DNA of 64,000 nt from Prevotella veroralis DSM 19559 = JCM 6290 (GTDB lineage Bacteria; Bacteroidota; Bacteroidia; Bacteroidales; Bacteroidaceae): NCBI RefSeq assembly GCF_000377625.1, contig NZ_KB898327.1, forward strand, positions 124,001-188,000, given 5' to 3'. A program made the translations under genes and the position numbers. Shown in pieces: positions 52,206-62,221 of the stretch (its first letter is position 1; each line of letters begins with the position of its first letter). A model generated the notes under the pieces. The model saw only the letters and a program-made list of their open reading frames with translations, did no database searches and was not told the origin of the DNA.

Positions 52206-55200
52206 CTAATTGATGTGGAACTCCATCTTGTCACTGGCAGTGATAAAGTCTATCAACTTTCGGTCTACATTGACTGTCTTATTACGACTTTGAAGAGTAA
52301 CAATAGTGTTCTCTAAGGTGCGTAACTGAACAAACAGCTGTGTGTTGCCTTTATGCTCATCTATCACCGTTGACAACTCTGAAACGAGTTCGTCATCTAA
52401 AGATGAGGCTTCCATTGAGATGGTAAACCGCTGTAACTTATGCTCTTTAACATCATAGAGTTGCTCCACATTCTGCACTTTCAGCTCCAGTAATGACGGG
52501 TTATTGCGATAACGGGGTTGGCACTTAGCTGTTATATATATGGTGTAATTCACCTTTAGAAGATTGTTCCAGCGTGCCCAATCATCACCGAAGAGTGCCA
52601 ACTCACCCGTTCCCTCGAAGTCTTCTATTGTAACGAAACCAAAGGGCTTGCCCGTCTTCTGTGAGAAACGCTCATTCACTGACGTGACGATACCACCGAA
52701 TGTTACCTCATCAGTTTGGGATAGTTTCGTCATATCGGCATTGCGTCCTATCATCGAACAATGCGTGTTACACATGTTGTTCAGTACGACGCTATACTCA
52801 TCCAATGGGTGGGCTGACAAATAGACACCCACTAACTCGCGTTCTTTGTTAAGCTTTTCTATCGTCGGCCACTTCTCTGTTTTCGGTGCAACGGGGTGCA
52901 TAACTGCAACAGCATCCATACCTCCAAAGAGAGAGTTCTGTTGCTCTGCTTTCTCCGTCTGGAATAACTGTCCGTAACGAACGATAGTATCAAGAAAGAC
53001 GCTATCTCTGCCTGATACACCGAAGAACTGCTCTCTCTGTAAGCCGAAACTATCAAAGCCACCACTATAAGCGAGGCTTTCGAATGCCTTACGATTCACA
53101 TTGCTAAGGTCGACACGTTCGGCAAAGTCGTATATATCTTTATATGGTCCATTCTTCTCCCGTTCGCTTACAATACTCTCAGCAGCACTTGTTCCCATAC
53201 CCTTGATAGCAGCTAGACCGAATCGAATCTCACCTTTCTTATTTACACCAAAGCCTATCTGGCTCTCGTTGATATCAGGTCCGAGCGTTGCTATCTTCAA
53301 TGCTTTACACTCTTCCATGAGCTTGGTTATCTCGGTAATCTGGCTGAAACGACGGGTCATTAAGGCTGCCATATATTCGGCGGGATAGTGTGCCTTGAGG
53401 TAAGCCGTTTGATAAGCTACCCACGAATAGCACGTGGCATGCGACTTATTAAAGGCGTAACTAGCAAACTTCTCCCAGTCACTCCATATCTTCTCCAGTA
53501 TCTGCGGATCGTGCCCATTAGCCTGTCCTTGCTTGATGAACTTCGGTTTCATCTGGTCAACGATAGCCTTCTTTTTCTTACCCATTGCCTTTCGTAAGGC
53601 ATCACTCTCACCTCGGGTGAAGCTCGCCAACTGGCGACTTAGGAGCATCACTTGCTCTTGATAGACTGTAATCCCGTATGTATCTTTGAGGTACTTCTCC
53701 ATACATGGGATGTCATACTTTACTAGCGACGGATCATTCTTACGCTTAATAAAATCGGGAATGTAGTCCATTGGACCTGGACGATACAGTGCATTCATGG
53801 CGATCAAGTCCTCAAAGACTGTTGGATGAAGCTCTCGAAGGTACTTCTGCATACCAGCTGACTCGAACTGAAAAGTACCTATCGTTTGCCCCTTCTGATA
53901 TAACTGGTAGGTCAGTTCATCATCTATCGGAATGTTGTCAAGATCGATGATGTCACCCGTTGTCTGTCGAATAACTTTACATGCTTCCTTTAACTCTGAC
54001 AAGGTCTTCAGACCGAGGAAGTCCATCTTGATTAAGCCTGTTGACTCAATGACATGACCGTCATACTGCGTTACAGGAACTTTCTTCTCGGGGAAGTCCG
54101 GATCGGTCGCTGTGGATACAGGAACCCAATCATCAATAGGGTTACGACAGATGATGAAGCCACAAGCATGTATCCCCGTATTACGCACAGTACCCTCAAG
54201 CATCCTCGCATACTTTATAGTGTTTCGCTCTCGGATATCCTCACTTACCTCTGCATCTTGCAGTTGCGGGGTACACTTGATGGCGTTCGCTAGATTCATC
54301 TTCATGCCATCTGGCAAACGATCCGGTATCGCTTTACACAGCTCATTAGCGATTGCAATAGGTAATTTCTCTACACGGGCAACATCCTTAATAGAGTTCT
54401 TTGTTGCCATTGTACCATAGGTGATGATGTGCGCGCAATTCTCATGTCCATACTTATCCATGACCCATTGCAACACACGACCACGACCGTCATCATCGAA
54501 GTCGGTATCAATATCAGGAAGATTCACACGATCCGGATTAAGGAAGCGTTCGAACAGTAAGTCGTACTTAAGCGGGTCTATCTTCGTAATTCCGAGGCAA
54601 TAAGCCACGACAGAACCTGCTGCTGAACCACGACCAGGCCCCACCATGACCCCTAACTCTTGGCGAGCTGCATTGATAAAGTCCTGTACTATAAGGAAGT
54701 AACCAGGGAAACCCATGGTCTTCATGACGTGTAACTCGAACCTTATATGGCTCTTCACCTCATCTGAAAGAGGGTCACCATATAGCTCCTTAGCACCATC
54801 GTAGGCTAGTTTAGCTAAATAGTCGGCTTCGAACTTGATACGATATATCTTCTCATAACCACCTAATCGCTCTATAACCTTTTGTCCTTCCTCGGGTGAG
54901 AGAGGGTTCTCACCATTCTCATCTGTGGTGAACTCCTTGTATAAGTCTTCCTCCGTGAACTTCTTCTCCCACTCTTCTTCTGTTCCAAAAGACTCTGGGA
55001 TGGGGAAGAAAGGCATGATAGGACCATGGTCAATACTATAGATCTCAACCTTATCAAGCACCTCCAGTGTATTAGTCAATGCTTCTGGAATATCCGAAAA
55101 GACATCGTTCATCTCCTGACGAGACTTGAACCATTCTTGCTTGGAATAGCGCATGCGCTTCGGATCGTCCAAGTCTTCATTCGTTGCAAGGCATAGTAAG

Positions 55201-55925
55201 TGATCGTGTGCCTCGGCTGTCTCCTTATCTTCAAAGTGACAGTCGTTCGTACAAACCACCTTAATTCCATATTCCTTAGCGAACTGCAACAATACTTTAT
55301 TAGCCTTTTGCTGCAAGGGGAAAGCCTCTCGATTGGCAAGGATAGTAGGGTCTTTCACCTCATGACGTTGCAACTCTAGATAGAAGTCATCGCCGAATAC
55401 ACGATGATACCACTCACAGGCTTCACGCGCACCATCAATATCTCCATGTATAATCTTACTTGGTATCTCACCAGCAATACATGCCGAACATACGATTAAG
55501 TCCTCATGATACTTCTCCAACTCGGCTCGATCCGTTCGAGGACGATAGTAGTAGCCATCCACCCAAGCGTGAGAAACGAGCTTAATAAGGTTCTTGTAGC
55601 CGTTATAGTTCTTTGCTAAGACGATAAGATGGTATCCAGAGTTATCGTGCATGGACTTATCTTTATCGTACATAGTGCGTCGGGCAACATACATCTCACA
55701 TCCGAAGATAGGTTTGAAAGGCTCTTCACCATTCTTCTTACGCTCCTTATTGACCTTAGCGCAGTAGTCCGAAAACTCTTTGATACCGAACATCACGCCA
55801 TGATCAGTTATCGCCATACCCTTCATTCCATCAGCGATTGCCTTATCAACAAGCCTTGTTACCTTTGATTGACCATCTAGAATGGAGTAATTAGTATGCA
55901 CATGTAAATGTATGTAATCTTCCAT
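52206..55925 (-). CDS. dnaE: DNA polymerase III alpha subunit
   Basis: The 1239-residue catalytic subunit of the replicative polymerase. A PHP domain opens the protein (LHVHTNYSILDGQ, later ITDHGVMFG and CTNDCHF). The polymerase core contains VGPGRGSAAGSVVAYCLGIT and PDIDTDFDDDGRGRVLQWV, whose Asp residues bind the catalytic magnesium. GPMDYIPDFIKRKND and YAFNKSHATCYSWVAYQTAYLKAHYPAEY follow. A helix-hairpin-helix region and a C-terminal OB fold (VTFGGIVTSVNERF) complete it. It is slightly longer than E. coli DnaE (1160), normal for the phylum. Confidence 0.98.
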   Translation of the reverse strand: MEDYIHLHVHTNYSILDGQSKVTRLVDKAIADGMKGMAITDHGVMFGIKEFSDYCAKVNKERKKNGEEPFKPIFGCEMYVARRTMYDKDKSMHDNSGYHLIVLAKNYNGYKNLIKLVSHAWVDGYYYRPRTDRAELEKYHEDLIVCSACIAGEIPSKIIHGDIDGAREACEWYHRVFGDDFYLELQRHEVKDPTILANREAFPLQQKANKVLLQFAKEYGIKVVCTNDCHFEDKETAEAHDHLLCLATNEDLDDPKRMRYSKQEWFKSRQEMNDVFSDIPEALTNTLEVLDKVEIYSIDHGPIMPFFPIPESFGTEEEWEKKFTEEDLYKEFTTDENGENPLSPEEGQKVIERLGGYEKIYRIKFEADYLAKLAYDGAKELYGDPLSDEVKSHIRFELHVMKTMGFPGYFLIVQDFINAARQELGVMVGPGRGSAAGSVVAYCLGITKIDPLKYDLLFERFLNPDRVNLPDIDTDFDDDGRGRVLQWVMDKYGHENCAHIITYGTMATKNSIKDVARVEKLPIAIANELCKAIPDRLPDGMKMNLANAIKCTPQLQDAEVSEDIRERNTIKYARMLEGTVRNTGIHACGFIICRNPIDDWVPVSTATDPDFPEKKVPVTQYDGHVIESTGLIKMDFLGLKTLSELKEACKVIRQTTGDIIDLDNIPIDDELTYQLYQKGQTIGTFQFESAGMQKYLRELHPTVFEDLIAMNALYRPGPMDYIPDFIKRKNDPSLVKYDIPCMEKYLKDTYGITVYQEQVMLLSRQLASFTRGESDALRKAMGKKKKAIVDQMKPKFIKQGQANGHDPQILEKIWSDWEKFASYAFNKSHATCYSWVAYQTAYLKAHYPAEYMAALMTRRFSQITEITKLMEECKALKIATLGPDINESQIGFGVNKKGEIRFGLAAIKGMGTSAAESIVSEREKNGPYKDIYDFAERVDLSNVNRKAFESLAYSGGFDSFGLQREQFFGVSGRDSVFLDTIVRYGQLFQTEKAEQQNSLFGGMDAVAVMHPVAPKTEKWPTIEKLNKERELVGVYLSAHPLDEYSVVLNNMCNTHCSMIGRNADMTKLSQTDEVTFGGIVTSVNERFSQKTGKPFGFVTIEDFEGTGELALFGDDWARWNNLLKVNYTIYITAKCQPRYRNNPSLLELKVQNVEQLYDVKEHKLQRFTISMEASSLDDELVSELSTVIDEHKGNTQLFVQLRTLENTIVTLQSRNKTVNVDRKLIDFITASDKMEFHIN

Positions 55926-56018
55926 TAAGCTACGAATTTTGAGCTGTAAAGTTACGACGAAAAGCCCATATAGCCAAAAGAATGATAATGAAAATTTGTA
56001 GAAACGACCAAAAAGAAG

Positions 56019-56026
56019 TACCTTTG
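56019..56026 (+). promoter_or_regulatory. -7 box of the psd-pssA operon
   Basis: TACCTTTG followed by CAAGCG, 30 bases before the psd ATG at 56057. The in-frame ATG at 55982 lies upstream of it. Confidence 0.6.
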
Positions 56027-56056
56027 CAAGCGTTACAAAACGTCGATTTAACGACC

Positions 56057-56758
56057 ATGGGGAAAATTAAAAAGAAGCTAAAGAAGATAAGAATACATCG
56101 CGAAGGTACAGACACGCTGCTCTATAGCGGTATATGTTTAGCCCTTATTGCGTTAATTCTATGGTTTGCAATTCCGTCAAAGATACCCTTTTGGATCTTT
56201 GCAGTAGTCTTCGGTACAGTCTACGGAATTGTTTTAAACTTCTACAGATGCCCTATCCGCTATTTTGGCAGCGAGGAGACCGAAGGCATAGTAGTTGCTC
56301 CTGCGGATGGACACATCGTAGTTATAGAAGAAGTAGACGAAAACACCTACTTCCATGAACGCCGTTTAATGATCTCAATATTCATGAGTTTATGGAATGT
56401 ACACGCCAACTGGTTCCCTGTAGATGGCGTAATTAAATCAGTACAACACTTTGATGGCAACTTTCACAAGGCTTGGCTTCCTAAGGCAAGTGAAGAGAAT
56501 GAGCATGCCGATACCATTATCACCACTCCTGATGGCACTGATGTGTTATGCAGGCAGATTGCTGGTGCTATGGCACGACGCATTGTGACTTATGCTAAGG
56601 AGGGTGAGGAATGTTATATTGATGAGCACCTTGGCTTCATCAAGTTGGGTAGTCGTGTTGATATCTTCCTCCCTGTAGGCTCTGAAGTATGCGTTAAAAT
56701 GGGACAGGCAACAACTGGCGACCAAACAGTTATCGCTAAGTTGAAGCCTAAGAAATAA
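56057..56758 (+). CDS. psd: phosphatidylserine decarboxylase
   Basis: Converts phosphatidylserine to phosphatidylethanolamine at the inner membrane. The 233-residue proenzyme has two N-terminal helices (about 25-65). The Psd core follows, with [34 protein letters not shown] and [16 protein letters not shown]. In the last motif L-G-S is the self-cleavage site that forms the pyruvoyl group on serine. This is the short archaeal/PSD-A-like type. It is followed 10 bases later by pssA, which makes its substrate. Confidence 0.95.
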   Translation: MGKIKKKLKKIRIHREGTDTLLYSGICLALIALILWFAIPSKIPFWIFAVVFGTVYGIVLNFYRCPIRYFGSEETEGIVVAPADGHIVVIEEVDENTYFHERRLMISIFMSLWNVHANWFPVDGVIKSVQHFDGNFHKAWLPKASEENEHADTIITTPDGTDVLCRQIAGAMARRIVTYAKEGEECYIDEHLGFIKLGSRVDIFLPVGSEVCVKMGQATTGDQTVIAKLKPKK

Positions 56759-56768
56759 ACGGGTAATA

Positions 56769-57470
56769 ATGAAGAAACATATTCCTAACAGCATAACATG
56801 CTGTAACTTGATTTCAGGTTGCATCGCAACGGCATTTGCTGTCACTGATGAAGCGAAGATTGCGTTGCTTTGGATTATTATTGGAGCAGTCTTCGACTTC
56901 TTCGATGGCATGACTGCTCGCCTCTTACATGTCAGTTCTCCAATTGGTAAAGAACTTGATTCTCTTGCGGATGACATCACCTTTGGCGTAGCTCCCTCTA
57001 CTATTATCTTTACTCAACTACAGCTGATGAGCTATCCAGAGTTCCTCGAGCCTCTACGTCCCTACCTCCCTTTCGTGGCTTACATCATGGCTGCTTTCTC
57101 CGCATTGCGCCTTGCTAAGTTCAATCTCGATGAGCGTCAAGCACTCGGATTCATAGGTTTGCCAACTCCTGCCAACGCCCTCTTCTGGGGATCATTATTG
57201 GTTGGTATCGGAGAACAGATGTATTATCGCCCTTGGACACTATACCTAATTCTGATTGGAATATTGGTTAGTTCGTGGCTACTTGTATCTGAGATACCAA
57301 TGTTCGCACTAAAGTTTAAGCATTGGGGATGGAAAGGTAACGAGGTAAAATACATCTTCTTACTCACCTGTATTCCTCTTTTAGTAATCTTCGGCATTAC
57401 CGCCTTTGCCATCATCGTTGCTTGGTACGTTGTGTTATCAGCGATAGTTAAGCAACAGGCAAGTAAGTAA
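56769..57470 (+). CDS. pssA: CDP-diacylglycerol-serine O-phosphatidyltransferase
   Basis: Makes phosphatidylserine from CDP-diacylglycerol and serine. The 233-residue membrane protein has the CDP-alcohol phosphotransferase signature in FDFFDGMTARLLHV then PIGKELDSLADDITFGVAP (about 37-75), with the metal-binding Asp residues in place. Several transmembrane helices follow. It forms a two-step phosphatidylethanolamine pathway with psd, 10 bases upstream, and the DUF4834 gene follows 17 bases later. Confidence 0.95.
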   Translation: MKKHIPNSITCCNLISGCIATAFAVTDEAKIALLWIIIGAVFDFFDGMTARLLHVSSPIGKELDSLADDITFGVAPSTIIFTQLQLMSYPEFLEPLRPYLPFVAYIMAAFSALRLAKFNLDERQALGFIGLPTPANALFWGSLLVGIGEQMYYRPWTLYLILIGILVSSWLLVSEIPMFALKFKHWGWKGNEVKYIFLLTCIPLLVIFGITAFAIIVAWYVVLSAIVKQQASK

Positions 57471-57487
57471 TAACACAAAGGAACACT

Positions 57488-57751
57488 ATGATAGAAGATT
57501 TACTGAAGTTTGCTTTCTTCATATTTGTATTCTTCCTCATCATGATAGGATGGGTTGCTTATGCTTTCTATAAGCAACTGACACGTGCTCGGAAGCAGTT
57601 TAATCCATACAGACAACAGCAGGGAACACAATCGAACGAGCCTACGATTACAGATAACAGACCCTTAGAGGAACGCAATAAACAGGTTATCCCTGATAGT
57701 GAAGGCGAATATGTAGACTTCACGGAAGTAGAGGATGACCAGCAAGAATGA
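57488..57751 (+). CDS. DUF4834 small membrane protein
   Basis: An 87-residue protein. One transmembrane helix (about 7-29, FAFFIFVFFLIMIGWVAYAFY) is followed by a basic patch and a hydrophilic, probably disordered tail ending VIPDSEGEYVDFTEVEDDQQE. The GEYVDFTEVE-type ending is what I remember for DUF4834 proteins of Bacteroidota, often placed after pssA. Function unknown; its operon position suggests a membrane-associated role. Confidence 0.75.
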   Translation: MIEDLLKFAFFIFVFFLIMIGWVAYAFYKQLTRARKQFNPYRQQQGTQSNEPTITDNRPLEERNKQVIPDSEGEYVDFTEVEDDQQE

Positions 57752-57782
57752 ACCCATAGTATTAAAGTTGATAAATATGTTT

Positions 57783-57826
57783 GAGAGTATATCAAGGTTC
57801 CCACGAACCAACGATATACTCTCTTT
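57783..57826 (+). terminator. terminator of the psd-pssA-DUF4834 operon
   Basis: GAGAGTATATC (57783-57793) pairs with GATATACTCTC (57813-57823), and an inner GGTTC/GAACC stem extends it. TTTATTT follows. Confidence 0.85.
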
Positions 57827-57870
57827 ATTTGCATAAAGGTGTCATCACTCTTTGAAGCGACTTCCTGTTC

Positions 57871-57960
57871 CATTTAAAGAAAGGCTTCCTTTGCTATAAA
57901 GAAAGCCTCTCTTCGTATCAAGGAAACGCCTTTCTTCCACAAAGAAGAGCGTCTCTTGAA
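57871..57960. repeat. AAGAAACGCC-type multi-hairpin repeat, copy D
   Basis: AAAGAAAGGCTTCCTTT, AAAGAAAGCCTCTCTTC, AAGGAAACGCCTTTCTTC and AAAGAAGAGCGTCTCTT are separated by GCTAT, GTATC and CACA. This is the same alternating pattern as copies A-C. ACCTCTCCCAAGGAG, a relative of the companion C/G-rich motif, follows at about 57968. Confidence 0.75.
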
Positions 57961-58008
57961 ATCCACCCAACCTCTCCCAAGGAGAAAAGTGTTGTCTTAT
58001 ACCATTGA

Positions 58009-60105
58009 TTACTTACCTACTTTGTAATTCTCAAGCCCCTTATCAAGGAAGTCAAGATAGGCTTTCACGTCCTCTTTGAAGCTGAAGCTACCATTGAGCG
58101 GCTTACCAGCATTATCCAAAGGAACATAGAAAGGCTGTGCGAGATAACCGAACTTCGTCTCCTCAAGATAGCTCCACTTGTCGCCCACAGTGCGCAGAGT
58201 GCGAGTAGAACCATCAGGACGTTTCACCTCTACAGGCTGTTTCAACGGAGTCTTATCATCTACATAAAGCGAGATAAGAACATAGTCTTTCATGAGCTTA
58301 TCAGCTACACGAGAGTCGGTCCATACCGATGCTTCCATCTTACGACAGTTAACACATCCGAAGCCCGTAAAGTCTATTAAGACTGGTTTCCCAGCCGCTG
58401 CGGCTGCACGCATGCCCTCTTCATAATCGGTATATTGGGCATGTACGGTTTGAGGAGCTAAATTGAAATCCTGCGTATTGATAGGTGGTGCGAAGGCACT
58501 AACCGCCTTACAAGGTGCACCCCAAAGCCCCGGAACCATATAAATGGAGAATGCCAATGAGCAAAGACCTAGCATAATGGCTGGTACAGGCATTGCCTTC
58601 TGCTCCGAATCATCGTGCGGGAACTTAAGTTTTCCTATGAGATAGAGACCGAGCAAACCAAAGAGTGCAATCCAAATAGATAGGAATGTCTCACGATCTA
58701 GGATGTGCCATCCGTATGCGAGATCGGCTACTGATAGGAACTTCAGCGAGAATGCCAATTCAATGAAGCCTAACACAACCTTAATCATATTCATCCATGA
58801 ACCTGACTTAGGTGCTTGCTTCAACCAAGATGGGAAGAGGGCGAAGAGTGTGAAAGGCAGGGCTAACGCCAAAGCGAAACCAAACATTCCCACTGCTGGA
58901 GCTACCCAGTCACCACTTGTGGCTGCCTGAACTAGCAAAAGTCCCACAACAGGTGCTGTACAAGAAAAACTTACCAGTGACAAGGTGAACGCCATAAGGA
59001 AGATTGAAAGCAATCCCGTGGTTGCTGCCGCTTTGTTATCTACGGCATTGCCCCACGATGATGGCAATCGGAGTTCGAACCAACCAAAGAAACTAAAAGC
59101 GAATACTAACAGCAGAAGGAAGAAGAAGATATTGAACGGGGCATTGGTTGCTAGCTCATTCAACTTCTGTGGTCCGAATGCAGCTGTTACGATTGACGCT
59201 AAGCCGAGATAGATTACTATGATTGAAATACCGTATGTTATGGCATCACGAATACCCTTCTTGCGGTCGTCCTTCGCACGCTTTAGGAAGAAACTAACGG
59301 TCATTGGTATGATTGGCCACACGCAGGGGGTGAGCAGAGCAACGAGTCCTCCTATAATACCCATGAAGAAGATGTACCAAAGAGAGTTGCTCTTGTTATT
59401 TTGCGCATTGTTGAATACCGCCAACTCCTTTACTACAGGCGTCCACAGATCAGCGTTTGGCGTACTCTGAACAGCCGTTTGAGCCGTTGCAGTAGTTGAG
59501 TCTGTCTTAGCCGTGGTAGCCTCTTTTGCCGTGTCAGCGGTCATTGCAGCCAGTGCAGATAAACCATCAGCTGCTACCGGAGTAGCAGCTGACGCAGTAT
59601 TATCGGTGGTAGTTGATGCGCTTGCTGGCGTCGCAGCGGGAGCTTCAGCAGGGCCGTTCCCCTTAAAGTTGAACTCCACTTGCATTGGAGGCATACACAT
59701 CTCATCGTTACAAGTACCATACTCTAAGTAACCTTTGATCGCGTATGTCTTTGCTGTGATCTTATAACGTTGAACAAAGCTAACACTATTCTCGAAATAG
59801 CGGAGCTTCATCTCGAATGCTTTATCAAAGACATTCAATTCCTTTCCACGTGCTGTTAGTTTACCAACAGGCGTTACGCCCTCTGCTTTCTCTACATGCA
59901 AAGTGGTAGAAGTAGGTCCATCTGCAGGTAAGTTAGTCGAATAGACGTGCCATCCCTGATCGATCTTAGCAGAGAAGATAAGGTCTACCTCTGTTGGAGA
60001 CACTTGTTTCTGTTGCACAGTAAAGTGTGCTGGCTTCTGTTGTGCGAAAGCTGTTAAGCTAACGAACAACATGAAGATAAATAGTAATGTATTTCTCTTG
60101 TTCAT
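58009..60105 (-). CDS. dsbD: DsbD-type protein-disulfide reductase
   Basis: A 698-residue inner-membrane protein moving electrons from cytosolic thioredoxin to the periplasm. A signal peptide (1-22) is followed by the N-terminal DsbD-alpha domain (HFTVQQKQVSPTEVDLIFSA; CNDEMCMPP near 135 has its cysteine pair). A Thr/Ala-rich linker (about 160-225) leads to eight transmembrane helices with LLTPCVWPIIPMTVSFF and SFSCTAPVVG, the redox cysteines. A C-terminal thioredoxin domain has FTGFGCVNCRKMEASVW near 600. All three redox pairs are present. Single gene with its own promoter (60133-60140). Confidence 0.93.
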   Translation of the reverse strand: MNKRNTLLFIFMLFVSLTAFAQQKPAHFTVQQKQVSPTEVDLIFSAKIDQGWHVYSTNLPADGPTSTTLHVEKAEGVTPVGKLTARGKELNVFDKAFEMKLRYFENSVSFVQRYKITAKTYAIKGYLEYGTCNDEMCMPPMQVEFNFKGNGPAEAPAATPASASTTTDNTASAATPVAADGLSALAAMTADTAKEATTAKTDSTTATAQTAVQSTPNADLWTPVVKELAVFNNAQNNKSNSLWYIFFMGIIGGLVALLTPCVWPIIPMTVSFFLKRAKDDRKKGIRDAITYGISIIVIYLGLASIVTAAFGPQKLNELATNAPFNIFFFLLLLVFAFSFFGWFELRLPSSWGNAVDNKAAATTGLLSIFLMAFTLSLVSFSCTAPVVGLLLVQAATSGDWVAPAVGMFGFALALALPFTLFALFPSWLKQAPKSGSWMNMIKVVLGFIELAFSLKFLSVADLAYGWHILDRETFLSIWIALFGLLGLYLIGKLKFPHDDSEQKAMPVPAIMLGLCSLAFSIYMVPGLWGAPCKAVSAFAPPINTQDFNLAPQTVHAQYTDYEEGMRAAAAAGKPVLIDFTGFGCVNCRKMEASVWTDSRVADKLMKDYVLISLYVDDKTPLKQPVEVKRPDGSTRTLRTVGDKWSYLEETKFGYLAQPFYVPLDNAGKPLNGSFSFKEDVKAYLDFLDKGLENYKVGK

Positions 60106-60132
60106 TGATTTGTACGATTAAAAAAACGCTTG

Positions 60133-60140
60133 CAAAGGTA
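60133..60140 (-). promoter_or_regulatory. -7 box of dsbD
   Basis: Minus-strand TACCTTTG followed by CAAGCG, 28 bases before the start at 60105. Confidence 0.6.
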
Positions 60141-60211
60141 AATAAATAATTCTATATATCGTTGAATTGATTACAGATTATAGGTATATAACATCAAAAA
60201 TATCAACCAGT

Positions 60212-60252
60212 AAGAGTGTCAAAAGTAACTTACAGAAACTTTAGACACTCTT
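60212..60252 (-). terminator. terminator of the yraN-birA-pyrH operon
   Basis: AAGAGTGTC (60212-60220) pairs with GACACTCTT (60244-60252), and AAAAGT/ACTTT extends it. It lies 44 bases past the pyrH stop. The T-tail on the minus strand is poor (ACTGG), so efficiency is uncertain. Confidence 0.55.
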
Positions 60253-60295
60253 ATCTTTATCAAAATCATCACATTATCATAATATTAGGTATGGG

Positions 60296-61006
60296 TTAAT
60301 TGTGAACCAATGTACCTATATCTTCGCCGTCCATCACCTTCTTGAGGTTTCCAACAACATCCATATTGAAGACGTAAATAGGTAGGTCATTCTCCTTACA
60401 CATCGTTGTTGCTGTAAGATCCATAACCTTCAAGCCCTTGTTGTAAATCTCATCATAGGTGATTTCAGAGTACTTCTGCGCTGTTGGGTCTTTCTCCGGA
60501 TCAGCAGTGTAAACGCCATCTACGCGTGTACCCTTTAGCATTACGTCGGCTTCTATCTCGATACCACGGAGGCTAGAACCCGTATCAGTTGTGAAGTAAG
60601 GGCAGCCTGTTCCGGCAGAGAAAATACATACATAGCCAGCTTCCATAGCCTCAATAGCCTTCCACTTACTATAGAACTCACCTATTGGCTCCATACGAAT
60701 TGCGGTCAAGACTTTGGCTTTTGCGCCGATTGCCTCAAGTGCTGAAGAGAGCGCGAGAGAGTTAATTACAGTGGCACACATACCCATCTGGTCTCCTTTC
60801 ACACGATCGAAACCTTTCTGGCTACCGCTTAATCCACGGAAGATGTTACCTCCACCAATGACGATACCTATCTGCACGCCCATGTCGTGCACCTCTTTTA
60901 TCTGCTTCGCATAGTCACTTAAACGTTCAGGATCTATGCCAAAGCCTTGCTTACCCATAAGACTCTCACCCGAGAGCTTCAATAGTATACGTTTGAATCT
61001 TGCCAT
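60296..61006 (-). CDS. pyrH: UMP kinase
   Basis: Phosphorylates UMP to UDP with ATP in pyrimidine nucleotide synthesis. The 236-residue hexameric amino-acid-kinase-fold protein has RILLKLSGESLMG (7-19), IVIGGGNIFRG, DQMGMCATVINSLAL, FSAGTGCPYFTTDTGSSLRGIEIEADVMLKGTRVDGVYTADP and the late DLTATTMCKENDLPIYVFNM. Length is standard. It lies 12 bases after birA as the last gene of the operon. Confidence 0.97.
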   Translation of the reverse strand: MARFKRILLKLSGESLMGKQGFGIDPERLSDYAKQIKEVHDMGVQIGIVIGGGNIFRGLSGSQKGFDRVKGDQMGMCATVINSLALSSALEAIGAKAKVLTAIRMEPIGEFYSKWKAIEAMEAGYVCIFSAGTGCPYFTTDTGSSLRGIEIEADVMLKGTRVDGVYTADPEKDPTAQKYSEITYDEIYNKGLKVMDLTATTMCKENDLPIYVFNMDVVGNLKKVMDGEDIGTLVHN

Positions 61007-61018
61007 TCTTTATCTTAA

Positions 61019-61810
61019 TTAAACAATAAATTCTACTTCTTTAAACTGGTATTCACGAATCATTCCACTACGGTCTCTTAGGATGAGATGCCCATTGTCT
61101 TCTACCTCAACGATAGCTCCTTCAAACTCGCCTTCTGTGTCGCGGTATCGATGAAAGCCTCCCTTACGGTACAGAGCTTCGTGATACATTGCACTAATAT
61201 CATTGTATCCGCCTAGTTCTAACAGGTGGTAACACTCTTGAAACTTAGCGATTATCTGTTTGAGGAGTTCTCCCTTATCTACTTCATGCCCTAAGATCTG
61301 GTAGAGAGAGACGGGGTTAGGAGCATCACTAACGAATGTGGATTGGTTAACATTGAGCCCTACACCAAAGATGCAATCCTTTATATGTCCGCCACCAAGT
61401 TTGGTCTCAATCAGAGTTCCACTAAGTTTCTTATCCTTCCAATAGATGTCATTCGGCCACTTGAGGCATATATCATCCGCAACATAGCTTGATAAGGCTT
61501 CCTTCAAAGCTAAGGCTCCAGCCTCAGAAAGCAAGAATTGACTGCGAACTGGCAGCATTGTAGGATGCACAAGGATGGAGAATAGTAGGTTCTTACCACT
61601 TTCGCTCTCCCAAGTATTAGCCCCTTGTCCACGCCCGGAGGTCTGATGTTCAGCTACCACAACAGTTATTAGCTCGTCTTCCGCAGGTGTATAGTTACGT
61701 AAGAAATTGTTTGTACTATCCACTTCTGGTAATCGAATGACCTTTACTTCTTGCTTCTTTTCTACGACTGAAGGCTTGAAAAGACCTAATACTGCATCTA
61801 TAATTTTCAT
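61019..61810 (-). CDS. birA: biotin-[acetyl-CoA-carboxylase] ligase
   Basis: Joins biotin to the biotin carboxyl carrier protein via biotinyl-AMP. The 263-residue protein lacks the N-terminal DNA-binding domain of E. coli BirA, so it should be a ligase only. VIRLPEVDSTNNFLRNY, AEHQTSGRGQGANTWESESGKNLLFSIL (biotin/ATP-binding GRGRxG-type loop), LKWPNDIYWKDKKLSGTLIE and GVGLNVNQ are family motifs. A C-terminal SH3-like domain follows. I choose the ATG at 61810; the one at 61849 would overlap the upstream yraN stop by 23 bases. Confidence 0.93.
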   Translation of the reverse strand: MKIIDAVLGLFKPSVVEKKQEVKVIRLPEVDSTNNFLRNYTPAEDELITVVVAEHQTSGRGQGANTWESESGKNLLFSILVHPTMLPVRSQFLLSEAGALALKEALSSYVADDICLKWPNDIYWKDKKLSGTLIETKLGGGHIKDCIFGVGLNVNQSTFVSDAPNPVSLYQILGHEVDKGELLKQIIAKFQECYHLLELGGYNDISAMYHEALYRKGGFHRYRDTEGEFEGAIVEVEDNGHLILRDRSGMIREYQFKEVEFIV

Positions 61811-61826
61811 GAATGATAGCTGTCTA

Positions 61827-62192
61827 TTATATAAAAGGTAGAAAGGCATCCTTCACATGGCGTACTTCGTGCTTATCATCAGGGCATCCAACGATGGTGA
61901 TAATATCGAATCGTATCTCCAAACTTATATTATACCTCTTGACGTAAGCATTAGCTGCAAGAGACAAGGAGCGTACCTTCTGTGGTGTTACAGCTACATC
62001 GGCATTGGCAAAGCGTTCGTCCTTTCGTGTCTTCACTTCCACTATCACCAACGTTCCAGCGTCCATTGCAACAATATCCAAGTCACGGTGTTGATACATC
62101 CAATTGCGATGTAAGATGGTATAACCTTGCTGTTGAAGATAGTTAGCAGCAACTTCTTCGCCCCATTTACCTAGATCATTATGGTATGCCAT
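61827..62192 (-). CDS. yraN: YraN/UPF0102 family nuclease-like protein
   Basis: A 121-residue protein with a Holliday-junction-resolvase-like PD-(D/E)xK fold. GKWGEEVAANYLQQQGYTILHRNW (8-31) is the conserved opening. Then HRDLDIVAMD gives the catalytic Asp, followed by LVIVEVKTRKD with Glu-x-Lys. No activity is firmly established for the family. It is first in the minus-strand operon with birA and pyrH. Confidence 0.9.
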   Translation of the reverse strand: MAYHNDLGKWGEEVAANYLQQQGYTILHRNWMYQHRDLDIVAMDAGTLVIVEVKTRKDERFANADVAVTPQKVRSLSLAANAYVKRYNISLEIRFDIITIVGCPDDKHEVRHVKDAFLPFI

Positions 62193-62221
62193 GCGCCTTT
62201 CTCACATTATTATTCGCACCA

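Noticed and set aside
55982..56056. N-terminal extension of psd from the ATG at 55982
   Set aside because: The promoter -7 box at 56019-56026 lies inside it, so it would not be transcribed.
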